A stretch of 64,000 nucleotides of DNA from Saururus chinensis (lineage: Eukaryota > Streptophyta > Magnoliopsida > Piperales > Saururaceae): the NCBI GenBank assembly GCA_035235625.1, contig CP141146.1, positions 17,974,501 through 18,038,500 on the forward strand. Direction: 5' to 3'. The position numbers were made by a program, and so were the translations under genes. Position 1 is the stretch's first letter, and every line of letters begins with the position of its first letter. This document shows, piece by piece, positions 22,931 through 34,800 of the stretch. The notes beneath the pieces were generated by a model. The model was given only the letters and a program-made list of their open reading frames with translations, was not told the DNA's origin and did no database searches.

Positions 22931-23298
22931 ACATATGGAGAAACTTAAAATCCCAATTGAAGGCCCATGACTACGTAGATTATTATTGAATGATTACGAA
23001 TATATGTACCATTTCAGTTCAAGGTATTAGCATGTACTATTAACTACAAGTTCTATTCATTTGGAAAATGTAATGTTGGTATGGTTCAAGTTGGCGTGGT
23101 TTAGTTAGTATTGAAATGTGAAATCAGAAGCAACACAAAAAAATTATAAAGGACATAATCAGAAGAGTTGCAAAAAGTTATTAAAGATAGATTATGAAAC
23201 GTAAGAAATAATTATTTATGATGGAAAATAAAAGGGTCTCGGAAAGGTATTAAGGACAGAAAAAAAGTGTCACTAAAAGGTACAAATTGTGAAAATTT
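22931..23298. other. Intergenic
   Basis: AT-rich sequence downstream of the dioxygenase. The last 150 bp have GTTGCAAAAAG-like words similar to CACTA subterminal repeats. No gene seen. Confidence 0.35.
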
Positions 23299-23875
23299 CA
23301 CTAAAACAAAAGGGTATTTGCAACATTTTTATTAGCAATGGACAAAAAATGTCACAAAAAGTTACTAATTGCCATACAAAAAAAAACGTGGCAAAAAAAA
23401 AAGAGCAAAATTTTTAAAATAAGTGTTGCTATCATATTATTATTTGTGTTGCTTTTTAAAAAAGCATCGAAAAATAACCTTCCAACCCCCTCCCCCGCAA
23501 CTCTATTTGCTATGGTTTTTGAGAAAAGTCTTAAATAGATTGATGTATTTGTGACGTTATATTAAACATCACTAATATTTTATTATATTTGTAATGTTTT
23601 ATACCAAACATCACAAATATTTTATACCATTTGTGACGCTCCTCTAAACAATGTCGCAAATAACAATCCAACTTCCGCCGCGTACTTATTTGCGTGTTTT
23701 TTGGATAATGCTAGTAATATTATATACTATTTGTGATGTTCTAAAGAAAACATTTCTAATATTATATGCTATTTGCGACATTTTAATCAAAACGTATTAA
23801 CTCCATAATATTTGCAACACTTTGCTAAAAGGGTTGCAAATAATATTTATTTTATTTTCTTTTGTTAAAGCTAGT
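23299..23875. mobile_element. CACTA-like fragment or small element
   Basis: The left side starts CACTAAAACAAAAGGGTATT, close to the CACTACAACAAAAGGAGG end at 28103. It is followed by TTTGTGACG/TTTGCAACA repeats in both orientations to about 23850. The right side ends near TTTTGTTAAAGCTAGTA, a poor match to the expected end, and no target duplication is apparent. Confidence 0.5.
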
Positions 23876-24264
23876 ATGGGCTAGCGGGGCTAGGTCCAAG
23901 TAAAACCAAATACTATAAGAAGAAACCAGATTAAGTATATTAATTGTTAATAGTGTTTTATTAATATATTTGTGTATGAAAGATGTGGCTTTTGGGCTAT
24001 TTATGTTTTTTGTCAATCATTTTTAATTAGTGAGGTTTGATATTGACTTGTCTAGCATGACAAGTTTTCACAGCCAAGGCTTGATGACCAACAATTGGAG
24101 GTTTCCACATTACCAAGGAAGTGGGGAGAGAGAAACTTGGGAACCAGATACAATAGTTCCCAAGGTTTCCTCCTCCACATGTCTATTAGTCATGCATTGT
24201 GGTAATGGTAAGCGGTTATGCAAATATTTTTCTTTTAGGATATGGCTCTTTGGATGTCAAAAAT
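23876..24264. other. Intergenic, unknown open frame
   Basis: An 85-codon open frame (24030-24287, plus strand) has no motif I recognise and runs into the neighbouring LTR, so I do not call it a gene. Nothing else is seen. Confidence 0.3.
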
Positions 24265-27200
24265 TGTCACAGTCGGGGATTTTCTAAATAACATTTTCGA
24301 AGTAAATGCCGCAAAAAAATCAAGTAAATTTTTTTTTCTTTTAATTCAAGTCAAATTATGAAACCAACAACTAAAATAAACCCCAATCTATGACTGCCGT
24401 TTTTCAATATAATAATAATATCAAACCATGAATAACAATAATAGTCGATTGAATTCATCAAATAAAGAGTCAGGTCTCATCCATGTGTAAAATTTAAGAA
24501 CTAACTGAGAATAACAAATAAAATATGTAATAACAACTCTCGTACCTTATTACAATCAAATAAAATAAAGCAAATCCTACTCTAAAGCAGTGAGTCTCCG
24601 CTCCACGAATCCAGCTACTCTACTACTACTCCTTTGTGGTACCTGCATCATGGAGCTGCATAAGTATACTCATTTATACTCAATAGGATCAAACAAGTTT
24701 ATAAAATCCATTAAGGGACTAAGCTTTGGTTTTTAATTATTATTTATAAACCACTCATAATTATTCTATTGCTATCTTGCTCTATCACACCCAAGCCCTC
24801 AACCTATCCTCACATTGATAAAAGTTTTAGAACAATCAAGTCTCAATAACAGAGACTAAACCACCAAAATATTTAAAACTGATGCAAAGGTTAATCTCTG
24901 CAAAAACCCTTAATGCCAGACTCTAGCCTTAGAATAGACTGCTTTAGAGCAGTTTGACCCAACTTCTTAGGGCTCTTAATAACCTGCTACGAATATGGAG
25001 AAATGGATCTTGACTGTGCTCATGGACATAGATTAGCGAGAAATATAAGCTTTTCATGATGCTCATGCAACTTTACTTTTCGTACGCACTATATGGTCCT
25101 AGAAAGACCTGTAGGAGACTAGGGGTAAAGACCTCATTGGCCAATACCAAAACAATCGTGGCTATGAAGAAAATGTATCACAATCTCCACCATTCCCCAA
25201 CTCAATGAAAAATAAGTCTTTGCAAACTTTTCAGTTAAAACCCTAAGGAACCTAAGACTCTATGGCTCAAGGTTCTGAATAGTCAAAATAGTGTCCCTAA
25301 TAATTCAATTAGGTCATACGTTCATTCTAAGGGAACTAATACATTCTCCCACCATTTATAACCCACTACAACAAAATGTAGTATTAGCCATGTATTTATT
25401 AGCTATGCAAAATCAAGCGTCGCAAAAATAACTATTTGCAACGTATAGAGAAGCGTCACAATAAAGTCAACTATTATCGACATATACATATATATGTCGC
25501 TAATACATGAAATATGAGCGACGTTTTATTATAAGAGATTATACGTTGCTAAAAGATATATATTTTAAATAAAAAAAGAAAAAAATTATAACTATTAGCG
25601 ACGCTTAATAGCTTTACTATTTGCGACGCTTAAAAATAAGCATTGCTAATACTTATTAATTATAATAAAACTAAAAAATAAAATAAAAACTTTTAGCGAC
25701 TTATAGAAATATATGTCGCTAATAGTAAAATTAATTTTAAAAAATAAAAAATCTTAAAAAATTGAAATTAGAGGAGAAATAGTGTGTAGGGAGAGAGGAG
25801 AGAGAGAGGAGAGGGAAGAGAGAGGGGGGAGGGAAGAGAGGAGAGTGAAGTAAGAGAGATAGAGAGAGGGGAGGGGATATGATTTTTTTTAAAATAATTT
25901 TAAAAAATAACAAATTGAAATTGGAAGAGAGATTGGGGAAGGAGGAGAGAGAGAGAGGAGAGGGGGGTTGTCCTCTTCTGTCCTCAACTATATAATTAGG
26001 TCCTCCATGTTCATCTTCTTATGCTTATGCTTCAAGTAATTCTTAAAATCTTTCTAAGAATGTGGTAATTTTTTAATAATAGCAGCCATATGTGTCACTA
26101 ATTTTTTTAAAATATTTTAAAATGAATTAGCTATGCTTTAAAAGCGTAGTCATTATATTTAATTTTTTTTAATATTATAATATTAGTGATGCTTTGAAAA
26201 AAAATTTAAAACTTTAATCCATTAGCAACTTATAGAATAGCGTGTCTAATAACTATTTTTTTAGCGATGCTTTTGTATACGTCGTTAATGTATTATTTTT
26301 AATTTTTTTTAAATGGTTATTCTATTAGCAACGCATATATAAAGCATCACTAATAGTTATCATTAGTGATGCTTAAAAATAAGTGTCGCTAATAATTAAG
26401 TATTAGTGACGCATATTTATGTGTCGCTAATAATTAATTATTAGCGACGCTTTTATATACGTCGCTAAAGGGTCATATTAGTGACGTTTTTGCGACGTTT
26501 ATTTTACGTCGATAATAGTCATTAGCAACATTTAATGGACTATTAGCGATGTAGTGGACTATTAGTGACGCATAAATGCGTCGCTAATAACCCTTTTTGT
26601 TATAGTAACCCGCAATCACCCTTGAAGGTAAATAAGTAAGATTAATATATTAATGTTGGTATTATTAGTCAATTAAAACCCCTCTTATCCCATGGCTAGG
26701 TTTTAACTAATTAATTATTACTTTCACTCTTTATATATTTTATATATATTTTTATTTAAAAAACTAAAATGAGGGAGTTTAGACATAAACCAGCCCAAAT
26801 TCGATCTGAACAGGGCCGGCTCAGATCTATCGACCCGGCCAGACCTGCAACGGGTCAGGTCGGGACCGTCATCTCCCCCACTGTGTTTCAACAATTTGAA
26901 CCTCATGTAGACTAGAGCCAACGCCGGACTTTTTGCCCTGGTCTACCAGAAAAAATTCCGCCACCGCACCTTGGGTTGTCGAAACACTTCGGCCACCAAT
27001 TCCGGGTGCTCCAGTTTAGGTGAGCACGGCCCGTGGCCGCTACCCATTCCCATCATCGGCACTGGCGATGGAAACGTAGCCAGGCGTGCCAGTGGAGCTG
27101 CTATCCGGCCAGTCATATGAAACTGGCCGTAGAACTTCCGCCACCCCCTATGGATCACTTCTGGATCTCTGCGAAAACTTCGAGCGTGTTTGAACCAATA

Positions 27201-28102
27201 AATAAGTTGCCGCTGCAACTTGGTCTACCCTACTTCCAGCGGCAGAAGCGTGGTGATTAAGGTGGTAAATTCAATTTCAGTCGGGCCAGAATCTTCCGAA
27301 CGTCGTCTCTGCCGCCTTAAGCCATGAACCCCCACTAGCAGCTATCTTTTGTGCAATTCCAGACCATCCATTACTGGCTATGCAACAAAACAGGGCGTGT
27401 TTTTCCCACCGGCGGCCTCAAGACCGATTGCCAGGAATGTGCTGAAAGGCAATCTCGATGTTCGTCAGGGACATGCCTACACTGAGTAGGCCCCTGTCCA
27501 GCATTGGCCTTCTGTCTGGGCGGCAACACACTCTTAGACCCCGCTGGCCCATTCTCTATTAAATGTTATGGACGGTACTTGTCTTCCTGCCTAATGTCAC
27601 ATGTTTCCAGCCGACATCACAATTCAGATCGCCGATCAGAGCTCGTCTTAGTGTCCTCCGTCGAAGGCAACGAAATCTCGATGAAAACTCTAACCAGCAA
27701 CATCTAATGCATGTACTTTTGGCCGGGTCCAGCATAACCTGATTTCGTAAGATTTTTTTTTAAAACAAAGCCAGACCACCGCAGGCAAGGGAGTGCCGTC
27801 GCCGATGTCAGTAGCTTTTTATACTAATTACATAAGATTACTAATGATCTAATCCTTAAGCATACATTCCTAAGCAAATTCCTGCAAATAAATTCTAAAA
27901 ACAAGGATCCTACCTGTTCCCGGCGTTGTCTTCGCACATGTTCTTCCCCCTCGCCTCCTTTGCCGGCAACGGACCCTCTTTTCTAGTCACCAGAACCTCC
28001 AAGCTTTCAACTTTAATGGCTTTTCCAAGGGCTTGTGAAGGACATGGGGGCTAGGGTTTGCTTGAGGAGGGGTTTAAATAGAGAAAGGGAGAGGGGAAGC
28101 CT
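24265..28102 (-). mobile_element. LTR fragment of the family seen at 48629-51463, with a CACTA insertion
   Basis: Starts TGTCACAGTCGGGGATTTTC and matches the solo LTR at 48629 (TGTCACAATTAGGG...) over its length. Shared stretches include GCAGTGAGTCTCCGCTCCAC, the CCGGCC-rich middle part and the CCCGGCGTTGTC region near 27920. It is interrupted by the small CACTA element at 25364-26607 and stops where a CACTACAAC end begins at 28103. The missing LTR end may be the GAGGGTGTTACA near 38050, but the 5-bp flanks (AAAAT and ACATG) do not match. Orientation is inferred from the 48629 copy. Confidence 0.7.
25364..26607. mobile_element. Small non-autonomous CACTA element, complete
   Basis: 1,244 bp from CACTACAACAAAATG to TTTTTGTTATAGTA, with 3-bp duplications ACC (25361-25363 and 26608-26610). 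Subterminal arrays of TTAGCGACGC/GCGTCGCTAA flank a purine-rich GGAGAGAGAG middle (25780-25980). The related LTR at 48629-51463 has the unoccupied site near 49681-49705. It has no coding capacity. Confidence 0.9.
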
Positions 28103-28790
28103 CACTACAACAAAAGGAGGTTTTTGCAACAAATGTGTTTGTCGCAAAAAGTTCATATTTTGTCACAAATATGTTTTTGCGATGACAATTTTTTTGTGCC
28201 CTTTTGTCGCAAATAAGGCGTCACAAAAAGTCATTGCGACAACTTTTTGTTTGTCTTAAATAGTATACATTTTTGCAACGAATTTGTTTGTAGTAAAAAA
28301 TTAATTATTATGTCGCAAATCAATATAATTCTTTAAGTTAAAAAATATTAAAAATATGTCTAGACCCATAATTATGTCGCAAAAGCATTGACATTTGCAA
28401 CAAAACAAATATGTCGCAAATAATTTTAGTGTATTTGCGACAAACTTCATATGTCGCAAAGGCTTAGATATTTGATTCTTTTTAAAAAATATTAGCGACA
28501 AACCAAATTCATCACAAATTATATTAATGTGTTTGCAACAAATTATATATGTCACAGAAATATTGACATGTTTATATTTTTTTTAATATTGGCGACAAAT
28601 AGAATTCATCGCAAATAATTATAACATATTTGCAACAAAATAAATTACATTTGCCACAAGAGAAATTTGTTGCTAAAGAGTTTTAATATAACAAATGTTA
28701 ATTATTTGGGACAAATTTGAGTCGTCGCATTTACATTATTAGCACATTAATTATAATGGCTATACTTAATTATTTGGGTAGGCGGGTAGG
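28103..28790. mobile_element. CACTA-type left arm, TTTGTCGCAA repeat family
   Basis: Starts CACTACAACAAAAGGAGG and continues with many TTTGTCGCAAA/TTTGCGACAAA motifs in both orientations until about 28740. The matching right arm may be the one ending at 33956, which has the same repeat family, but the 3-bp flanks differ (CCT and TCA), so the pairing is not proven. Confidence 0.65.
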
Positions 28791-30096
28791 GGAATGGTGG
28801 ATATTTAAAAATATACAAATTCAAAAAAGTTGTATAAATTAATCTATATAAATTAATAATGCAAAAGATATCTTAATATGATTGACATAAATCATTCACT
28901 TTCTATTTTATTTCAATAAATTTGACTGCCTTAATATTAAACTAAATATCATCCATTGTCTTACAAACTATAAATTCAATACATTTAGGTAACTAAAAAA
29001 TACCAAATAACTAGAATGAAACCAATATCAATGTAACTTTCACAAAAGAAATCACATGTATCATTTCCTTCATCGCAAATTTTGATGATTCTTTTGAACT
29101 CCCCTATTCACCCGTAAATATATAAGAATATAAAATAAGCATAATATAATAAAGAATGATGACTCAATTAATTTAGATTTATATAGCTAAACATAAAATT
29201 AAGACTATAAATAAGCCTTCTGCTTGAAAATGCTTTGTACTTAAACCGATGAATCTGACTATATTGGTTGTTGCTCCATCAATTTTCTCAATCCTTAAGA
29301 GACTCGAACAAGCAAGCCAATAGGTGTATCAAGTGTTTTAAGATGACCAGGGCCTATCAAATCACAAAGATGAAATTGCATATCAAGTGAAGATAGCCAC
29401 AATCGCTGCTTCTCCAAAGGAGCCATCAACATTTCTTTGTATTTCCTACAATTTAAGAGGGATAGAAGCTCATTTCTTCCCTATAAGTCAAGCAATTAGT
29501 TGATCGTTAGATGCAAAAAAAAAAAACCTTATTCTATTAGATATTTAGACATCCCTCCCAAAATCTCTCTACTCAGTTTGACCTACATTAACTATTAAGC
29601 AGAGCACATAATGTCACAAGGCTCAAAAATATATTCTTTGGTTTAGATATATTTGCAAGCATCGAAAGGAGGCAATAATACTACTAGTAAAAAACATATA
29701 TTTCTTACACGAGAAAGGCCTTTGAGTATGGAGCCAATATTGGGAATTGCAAACCAGTAACTGTTAGCGTCAATCAACTATCAAGTCTACATTTGTAATT
29801 TAGAGGCAACAACATGATCAGTAATGTATGAAAGCAAAAATCAAACAGTAACAACGACACATTCTTGCCAATTGCCACTGTCAAAAGTGATCATCTTAGT
29901 AATACCATCTCCAACAGAGTTCGTAAAAGCTATTTCCAAATTGTCAGCTCAGAAATAATAGAAATCAATCACCTAGCCGAAATGTGACACTCTTAACTAT
30001 AATCTCAAGTACAGACTTATTGGTCGACTGTTGTACTTCCCCTATCTGGATCTTATACTCTACCTTTATATAAAAAATCATTATGTTATTTTATAG
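28791..30096. other. No recognised gene
   Basis: AT-rich. No frame of length or motif could be supported on either strand. It may belong to the interior of the CACTA element that starts at 28103, or to earlier exons of the lipoxygenase fragment too decayed to read. Confidence 0.3.
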
Positions 30097-30830
30097 GAGA
30101 CAGTTTTGTATGGTTGCGTGACAATGAATTTGCAAGGCAAACCTTGGCCGGTACCAATCCAGTAAACATTGAAAGACTGAGGGTATCATCTACAATCATG
30201 ACTTTTATTTTGTTCACCTGGATATGTTCTATATCATACATATACTATTAATATCTCCACTTATCAAATTGTGTAATTTCATCTATTTCAATTTAATCTC
30301 CTGTTTTGTTATATATTGACAAGAATTTCCAATCAAAAGCAATCTAGATCCATCAGTTTACGGCCCACCCGAGTCCGCCTTAACTAGGGAATGCTTTGAG
30401 CAAGAGTTGCATGGAATGAGTGTTGAGAGGTAAATGTTTTACTTACCATTGTTCTTAGCATTCTTGCAACTTAATGTATACATGAGAAAATTGGGAAAGT
30501 AATATGTGTTTCAACTATATTGCTCTTAAACACCTCAAATGGACCAACTAGGAAACAAACATATGCAAACTTAGGCTGATCAAATAAAATGATTTTTTGG
30601 TTTTGCTTCTTGATAAAATATTGAAGCAGGCAATTGAGAACAATAAGCTGTTTATACTAGGCTACCATGACATGATCTTGCCTTTTATAAAGAAGATGAA
30701 GGCATTGAAAAATAGGAAAACATATGCTACAAGGACTTCATCTTTTTCAAGGCTGAGTTTTTTTTATCTTGACTTTCTGATGCAGACTCGTTGGCATTGA
30801 CATATATGGAGCTTTGGGATTGCTTGAAGA
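30097..30830 (+). pseudogene. Lipoxygenase gene fragment with introns
   Basis: Plant lipoxygenases add oxygen to polyunsaturated fatty acids in oxylipin (including jasmonate) synthesis. Three exon-like pieces match the region just before the catalytic core: WLRDNEFARQTLAGTNPVNI (30097-30182), then [25 protein letters not shown] (30324-30429), then AIENNKLFILGYHDMILPFI (30630-30690) followed by YATRT and a diverged SLALTYMELW near 30790-30815. GT and AG dinucleotides flank the pieces, so this is a genomic and not a processed copy. The N-terminal PLAT domain and the iron-binding catalytic part are absent, and the frame is broken after YATRT. It lies among CACTA ends, so it may be a transposon-captured piece or the rest of a local gene. 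Confidence 0.88.
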
Positions 30831-30839
30831 AAAATTAGA

Positions 30840-31420
30840 ATTTACTCTTTGGCTATCAATCAATATTTATGGGCGATGGATCTGGCAAACGATTAATCAA
30901 TCTCTTAAAATGATTGATTGGGAGGTGAAATCATTTAGTATAAAGTGAAGCCAAAAGTTGGTGATTGATCCCCTTATCTCAGCGATCAATCGTTTCATCT
31001 ACGATACACAATACAATTTTCAACTTTGTTTTGGATTATAATTTGATTTCAAATTAGTTTCTTTTTAGTATTTTACATTACTAGGAGTTTTATTCCGTAT
31101 TCCTTTGATTATTTAGGAATTTTTTAATTGGTTTTCTTTAATTTTGAATGGTTAGTTGTAAGGTAGTTAGAAATTAGACTCTTTATTTATAGTTATGGTA
31201 GTAAGAGTTATATAAATATTTAGATCTTCCATGAAGGCACTAAAAGTTCTATGTTATTTTTTTGAGATATTGAAGAAGAAGAAATTATACTTTCTCCTTG
31301 TTTTCCCTCTAATTTCTATAAATACACCAATAAAATTCGTGAGAGAGGAAGTTTGTTTGCACTTGTAGCCGGATTCGTGGAATGATGTTCATCTTATCAA
31401 TCAGTTGTTGGCCCTAAGCA
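30840..31420 (+). repeat. LTR-like sequence preceding a gypsy gag remnant
   Basis: Contains GATTGATC-rich sequence, a TTATATAAATA box near 31209, and TTGTAGCCGGATTCGTGGAA near 31363. All have counterparts in the same order in copies A-C of the duplicated block (for copy C, about 18770-19300). Its position directly upstream of a gypsy gag suggests a 5' LTR. Confidence 0.55.
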
Positions 31421-31425
31421 GGTCC

Positions 31426-32215
31426 AACATGGTGCCCCGATGTCGTGGAGGACGCATTGAATTGATGAAATCAATGATCGAAATGAAGTAGCAAGGTTTT
31501 TATGATAGATTGAGTAGCTGACAATTTAGATGTCTAACTTGATGGCCATTGTTGCTTGCCAAAACCACAACTTGGCTCAGTCCAATGACCAAGTTGAAGA
31601 TAATGAGACAGAGATTGATGCCCCCGACAAGAATCCTTTCGCTAATGCTACCCTTTGTGGTAATAAGAAGGTAGACCAACTGCCTCGCCAAGAAGCCGGT
31701 CAACATAGATGATTTTCGCCGCAAGCTCTAAGGAGGCCAGAGGATTACTTGCCCCCGAGACGAGATGATTTGACAAAATCGGCCCTGGGAAGCTAATTTG
31801 AAGATTGACATCCCTGAATTTCATGATGGATGAAGCATGATGAGTTTTTAGGTTAGGTTGCTAATGTAGAAGACATACTTGACTTCAAGTAGGTTTTGGA
31901 AAATAAGTGTGTTCACTTGGTGACAATTCTATTTTGAGATCGAGTGCCACATGGTGGCAAAAAATCAAACCTACTCATGCAATCTAAAGTAAGCCAAAGA
32001 TCATTAAATGGGAGAAGTTGAAGAAGCATATCAGAAAAGACATTATACCCTACAACTTTGCTTGAGTAATGTATCCGTCATTATATGATATATGACAAGG
32101 GTCAAAATTGGTGGATGAGTATACTAAGGACTTGTATCAATTGCTACATAGTAATGACTTGGATGAATAAGAGGAACAACTTGTGTATCATTATATTGGA
32201 GGTATGTGTACAATT
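31426..32215 (+). pseudogene. Ty3/gypsy retrotransposon gag remnant
   Basis: Short segments in shifting frames match the gag capsid region of plant Ty3/gypsy elements: DIPEFHDG at about 31808, DEFLG.VANVEDILDFK (31839-31890), then a diverged LVTILF.DRVPHGG stretch. ATGGTGCCCCGATGTCG near 31430 could be the old gag start. Stops and frameshifts occur throughout. Sequence stops at a CT-rich tract near 32270. The lineage was not determined. Confidence 0.75.
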
Positions 32216-32269
32216 TTTAAAGAAATCTTAAAGTTGTTCCATACTTTTTCTTTATTGGAAGTGCATTCT

Positions 32270-33192
32270 AGAGCGATCTATGGATCAACCCCTTCTCTCT
32301 CTATCTCTCTCTCTCTTCTCTCTCTCCTCACTCTCTCTCCTCGCTCTCTCTCCTCTATCTCTCATGTCTTTCTCACTAACTCTCTCTCCTCACCCCCTCT
32401 CTCCCTCCTTACTCTATCTCCTTTGCTCTCTCTCTCTCCTCTCGTCTCGCTCTATGCACTCTCTCTTCCTCACTTCTCTTTCTTCACTCTCTCTCTTTTA
32501 TTCTAAATTATATTTTAAAATTAATAAAAAAATTAAAAAATAAAATATATTATATTTAAATAGTGAAAGTTTAATATATTATTGACCTTGCTTTTTATTG
32601 AAAATTTAATATTTATATAAATAGTCAATATTGAATAAATTACATTATATTTAAAAATTTTATTTTAAAATTTTTAAATATTTAATATATAATTATTTAT
32701 TAAATAAAATTAAGATATTACAAGCGTCGCTATTAGTTCTAAATTTTAAATTTTTTATTTAAAATTTATAACTATTAGTGATGCTTGTGTTAAACGTCGC
32801 TAATAGAGTAACTATTAGCGACGCTTTTTCACAAGTGTAGCTATTGTTAAAACTATTAGCAATTCTTAAGAAAAAGTGTCACTAATAGTTATGAAGTTTT
32901 TTTTTGAAAAAAAATTAATACATATATCTTTTAGGGACACTTGTTTAAAATGTTGCTAATAACATAACTATTAGTGACGCATAATATAAAGTGTCGCTAA
33001 TATGATTAGTATTAGCGACACTGTATATTAGGTGTCTCTAATAATCATATATTAGCGACACATAATATAAAGTGTCACTAATACTGAATGTTTTGTCGAC
33101 GCTTTTTTATGCGTCGCAATTAGTAGTTTTTAGCGACGCTTTTCTTTGCGTTGCTAATAAAAACATCATTAATAGTATATTTTGTTGTAGTG
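32270..33192. mobile_element. CACTA-type right arm, TTAGCGACGC repeat family
   Basis: A CT-rich tract (32290-32500), an AT-rich stretch, then dense TTAGCGACGC/GTCGCTAATA repeats (32720-33170), ending TTTTGTTGTAGTG at 33192. Same order of parts as 1-831. The left end was not found. Confidence 0.7.
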
Positions 33193-33956
33193 AGACCCAT
33201 GATACACCGAGCTATCTTAGGATCAATTTTAGCCACTAAACTTGTTTGTCCTAAATAGTTATGTATACACTTTTGAGACAATTTATTAGAAGCATATATT
33301 GCAACAAACGTTGTTTGTGACTAATATATTTTGTCCTTTTGGGATAATTCATTTTTGTCACAAATACCACACATGTATAATTTAAAAAGTTTTTTTACAA
33401 CAAATCCATTTTGTCGCAAATACAAAATTATATATTTCAAAATTTTAAATTTTTTCAACAACATTTTTTGTAGCAAAAACAAATTTATATTATTTTTTTA
33501 TAACCATTTTTGCAACAAGATAATATGATTTCACAATGAATTGTTTTGTTGCAAATGTATATCATTTGAGATGAGCAAATATTGATGAACAAATATTGTC
33601 ACAAAAATAAATTATTTAAATATTTTTTAAAATAATTTTCATTTGTGTCAAAAATTTATTATTGCAAAATTTAAAAAAAAACAAACAAATATTGTTGTAA
33701 AACAATACCAAAAATGTTTTTTTCTCTTGCATACATCATATTTTTTGCAACGTATTATCTAGTTTTTGCAATGAAAAATATTATTGTAAAGGGTTGCTAG
33801 TTGCAAAAATTGAGATTTGCGGCCAAGTACTTTTTGACACACGCTTTTTGCAGCATTTTTAAAACAAAATTTATTTTTTTATAAAAAAAACCTTTTGCAA
33901 CAAGTATCTTTCTGAAAGAAATTTATGTGTTGCAAAAAAACATTTTTGTTGTAGTG
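33193..33956. mobile_element. CACTA-type right arm, TTTGCAACAA repeat family
   Basis: TTTTTGCAACAA/TTTTGTCGCAAA motifs in both orientations, ending ATTTTTGTTGTAGTG at 33956. Same repeat family as the left arm at 28103, probably two ends of one element with other elements inserted between. Confidence 0.65.
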
Positions 33957-33989
33957 TCAAAAAGTATTCCTCCTTATTTCTTTTCTCCA

Positions 33990-34800
33990 TATTTACATAG
34001 CGGGGGGGGGGGGAGCGAGGAGAGGCAGGGGACGGGGGGCCGGGATCCGGCCCAGAGCTGGATTCCGCCCCCAGAGCCCCCTTCTCTAATAGGATAGACT
34101 GGAGGAGGGGGCGTAAAGCGCGGGAGGGGGGGGGGGGCGGGGGGGAGCCGAATTCCAGCCCCCAGATCCCCCTCCTTCAGTCGGGTAGACTAGAGGAGGG
34201 GGCGGAAATTGAAAGGGGGTGGGCACAAAACAGAGAGAGGGGAGAGCTGGGAGAGGGAGGATGACCAAGAGAGCGGGCAGGAGGAGGAGCTGGAATCTGG
34301 CCCCCAGTGCCCCCTCCTCCGGTCGGATAGACCAGAGGAGGGGACAAAAATTAGAATGGGGGGCAGTCGGAAAACAGAGAGGGGGAGGGTTGGGGAGAGA
34401 GAGGAGTGACCGGGGAGAAGGGGAGGAGGGGGAACCGGATTCCGGCCCCGAGAGCCCCCTCCTCCGGTCAGACAAACCTAAGGAGGGGGCAAATTTCGGA
34501 AGGGGAGGGTGGAAAACAGAGAGGGGGGAGGGCTGGGGAGAGAGGGGGTGGAGGTGGAGGCGGAGCTGGAATCTGGCGGGGAGGCGGGTTCCGGCCCAAA
34601 GAGCCTAGTAGAAAACTGAGGGGAGGGGGTGCGGGGGAGAGGGTGGGCCGGAATCCGGCTGGGGTTGGATTCTGGCACACTGTGGGATGGGAGGGGGTGG
34701 CGAAAGGAGAAAGGGGGGTGGGGGATTTAATGGCGGCTAGGAGAAATGTTTGCTCAGCCATGAGCGGGAATAAATGCAGGTGATTTCCCCTAGTGTTTAC
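33990..34800. repeat. G-rich region with repeated GAGCCCCCTCCTCCGGTC word
   Basis: Purine-rich (GGGGGAGAG) sequence with poly-G runs near 34002 and 34120, carrying GCCCCCTCCTCCGGTCGG-like words at about 34076, 34166, 34310 and 34455. A related region occurs at 53140-53650 inside another CACTA element, so this is probably CACTA interior sequence. The long open frames here are low complexity. Confidence 0.7.

Noticed and set aside
24030..24287. 85-codon frame as a possible gene
   Set aside because: No motif, no introns or signals, and its end runs into an LTR.
25780..25980. CRISPR-like or satellite array from the regular short repeats in CACTA arms
   Set aside because: The repeats are short, occur in both orientations with irregular spacing and are bounded by CACTA ends. 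This is a plant genome.
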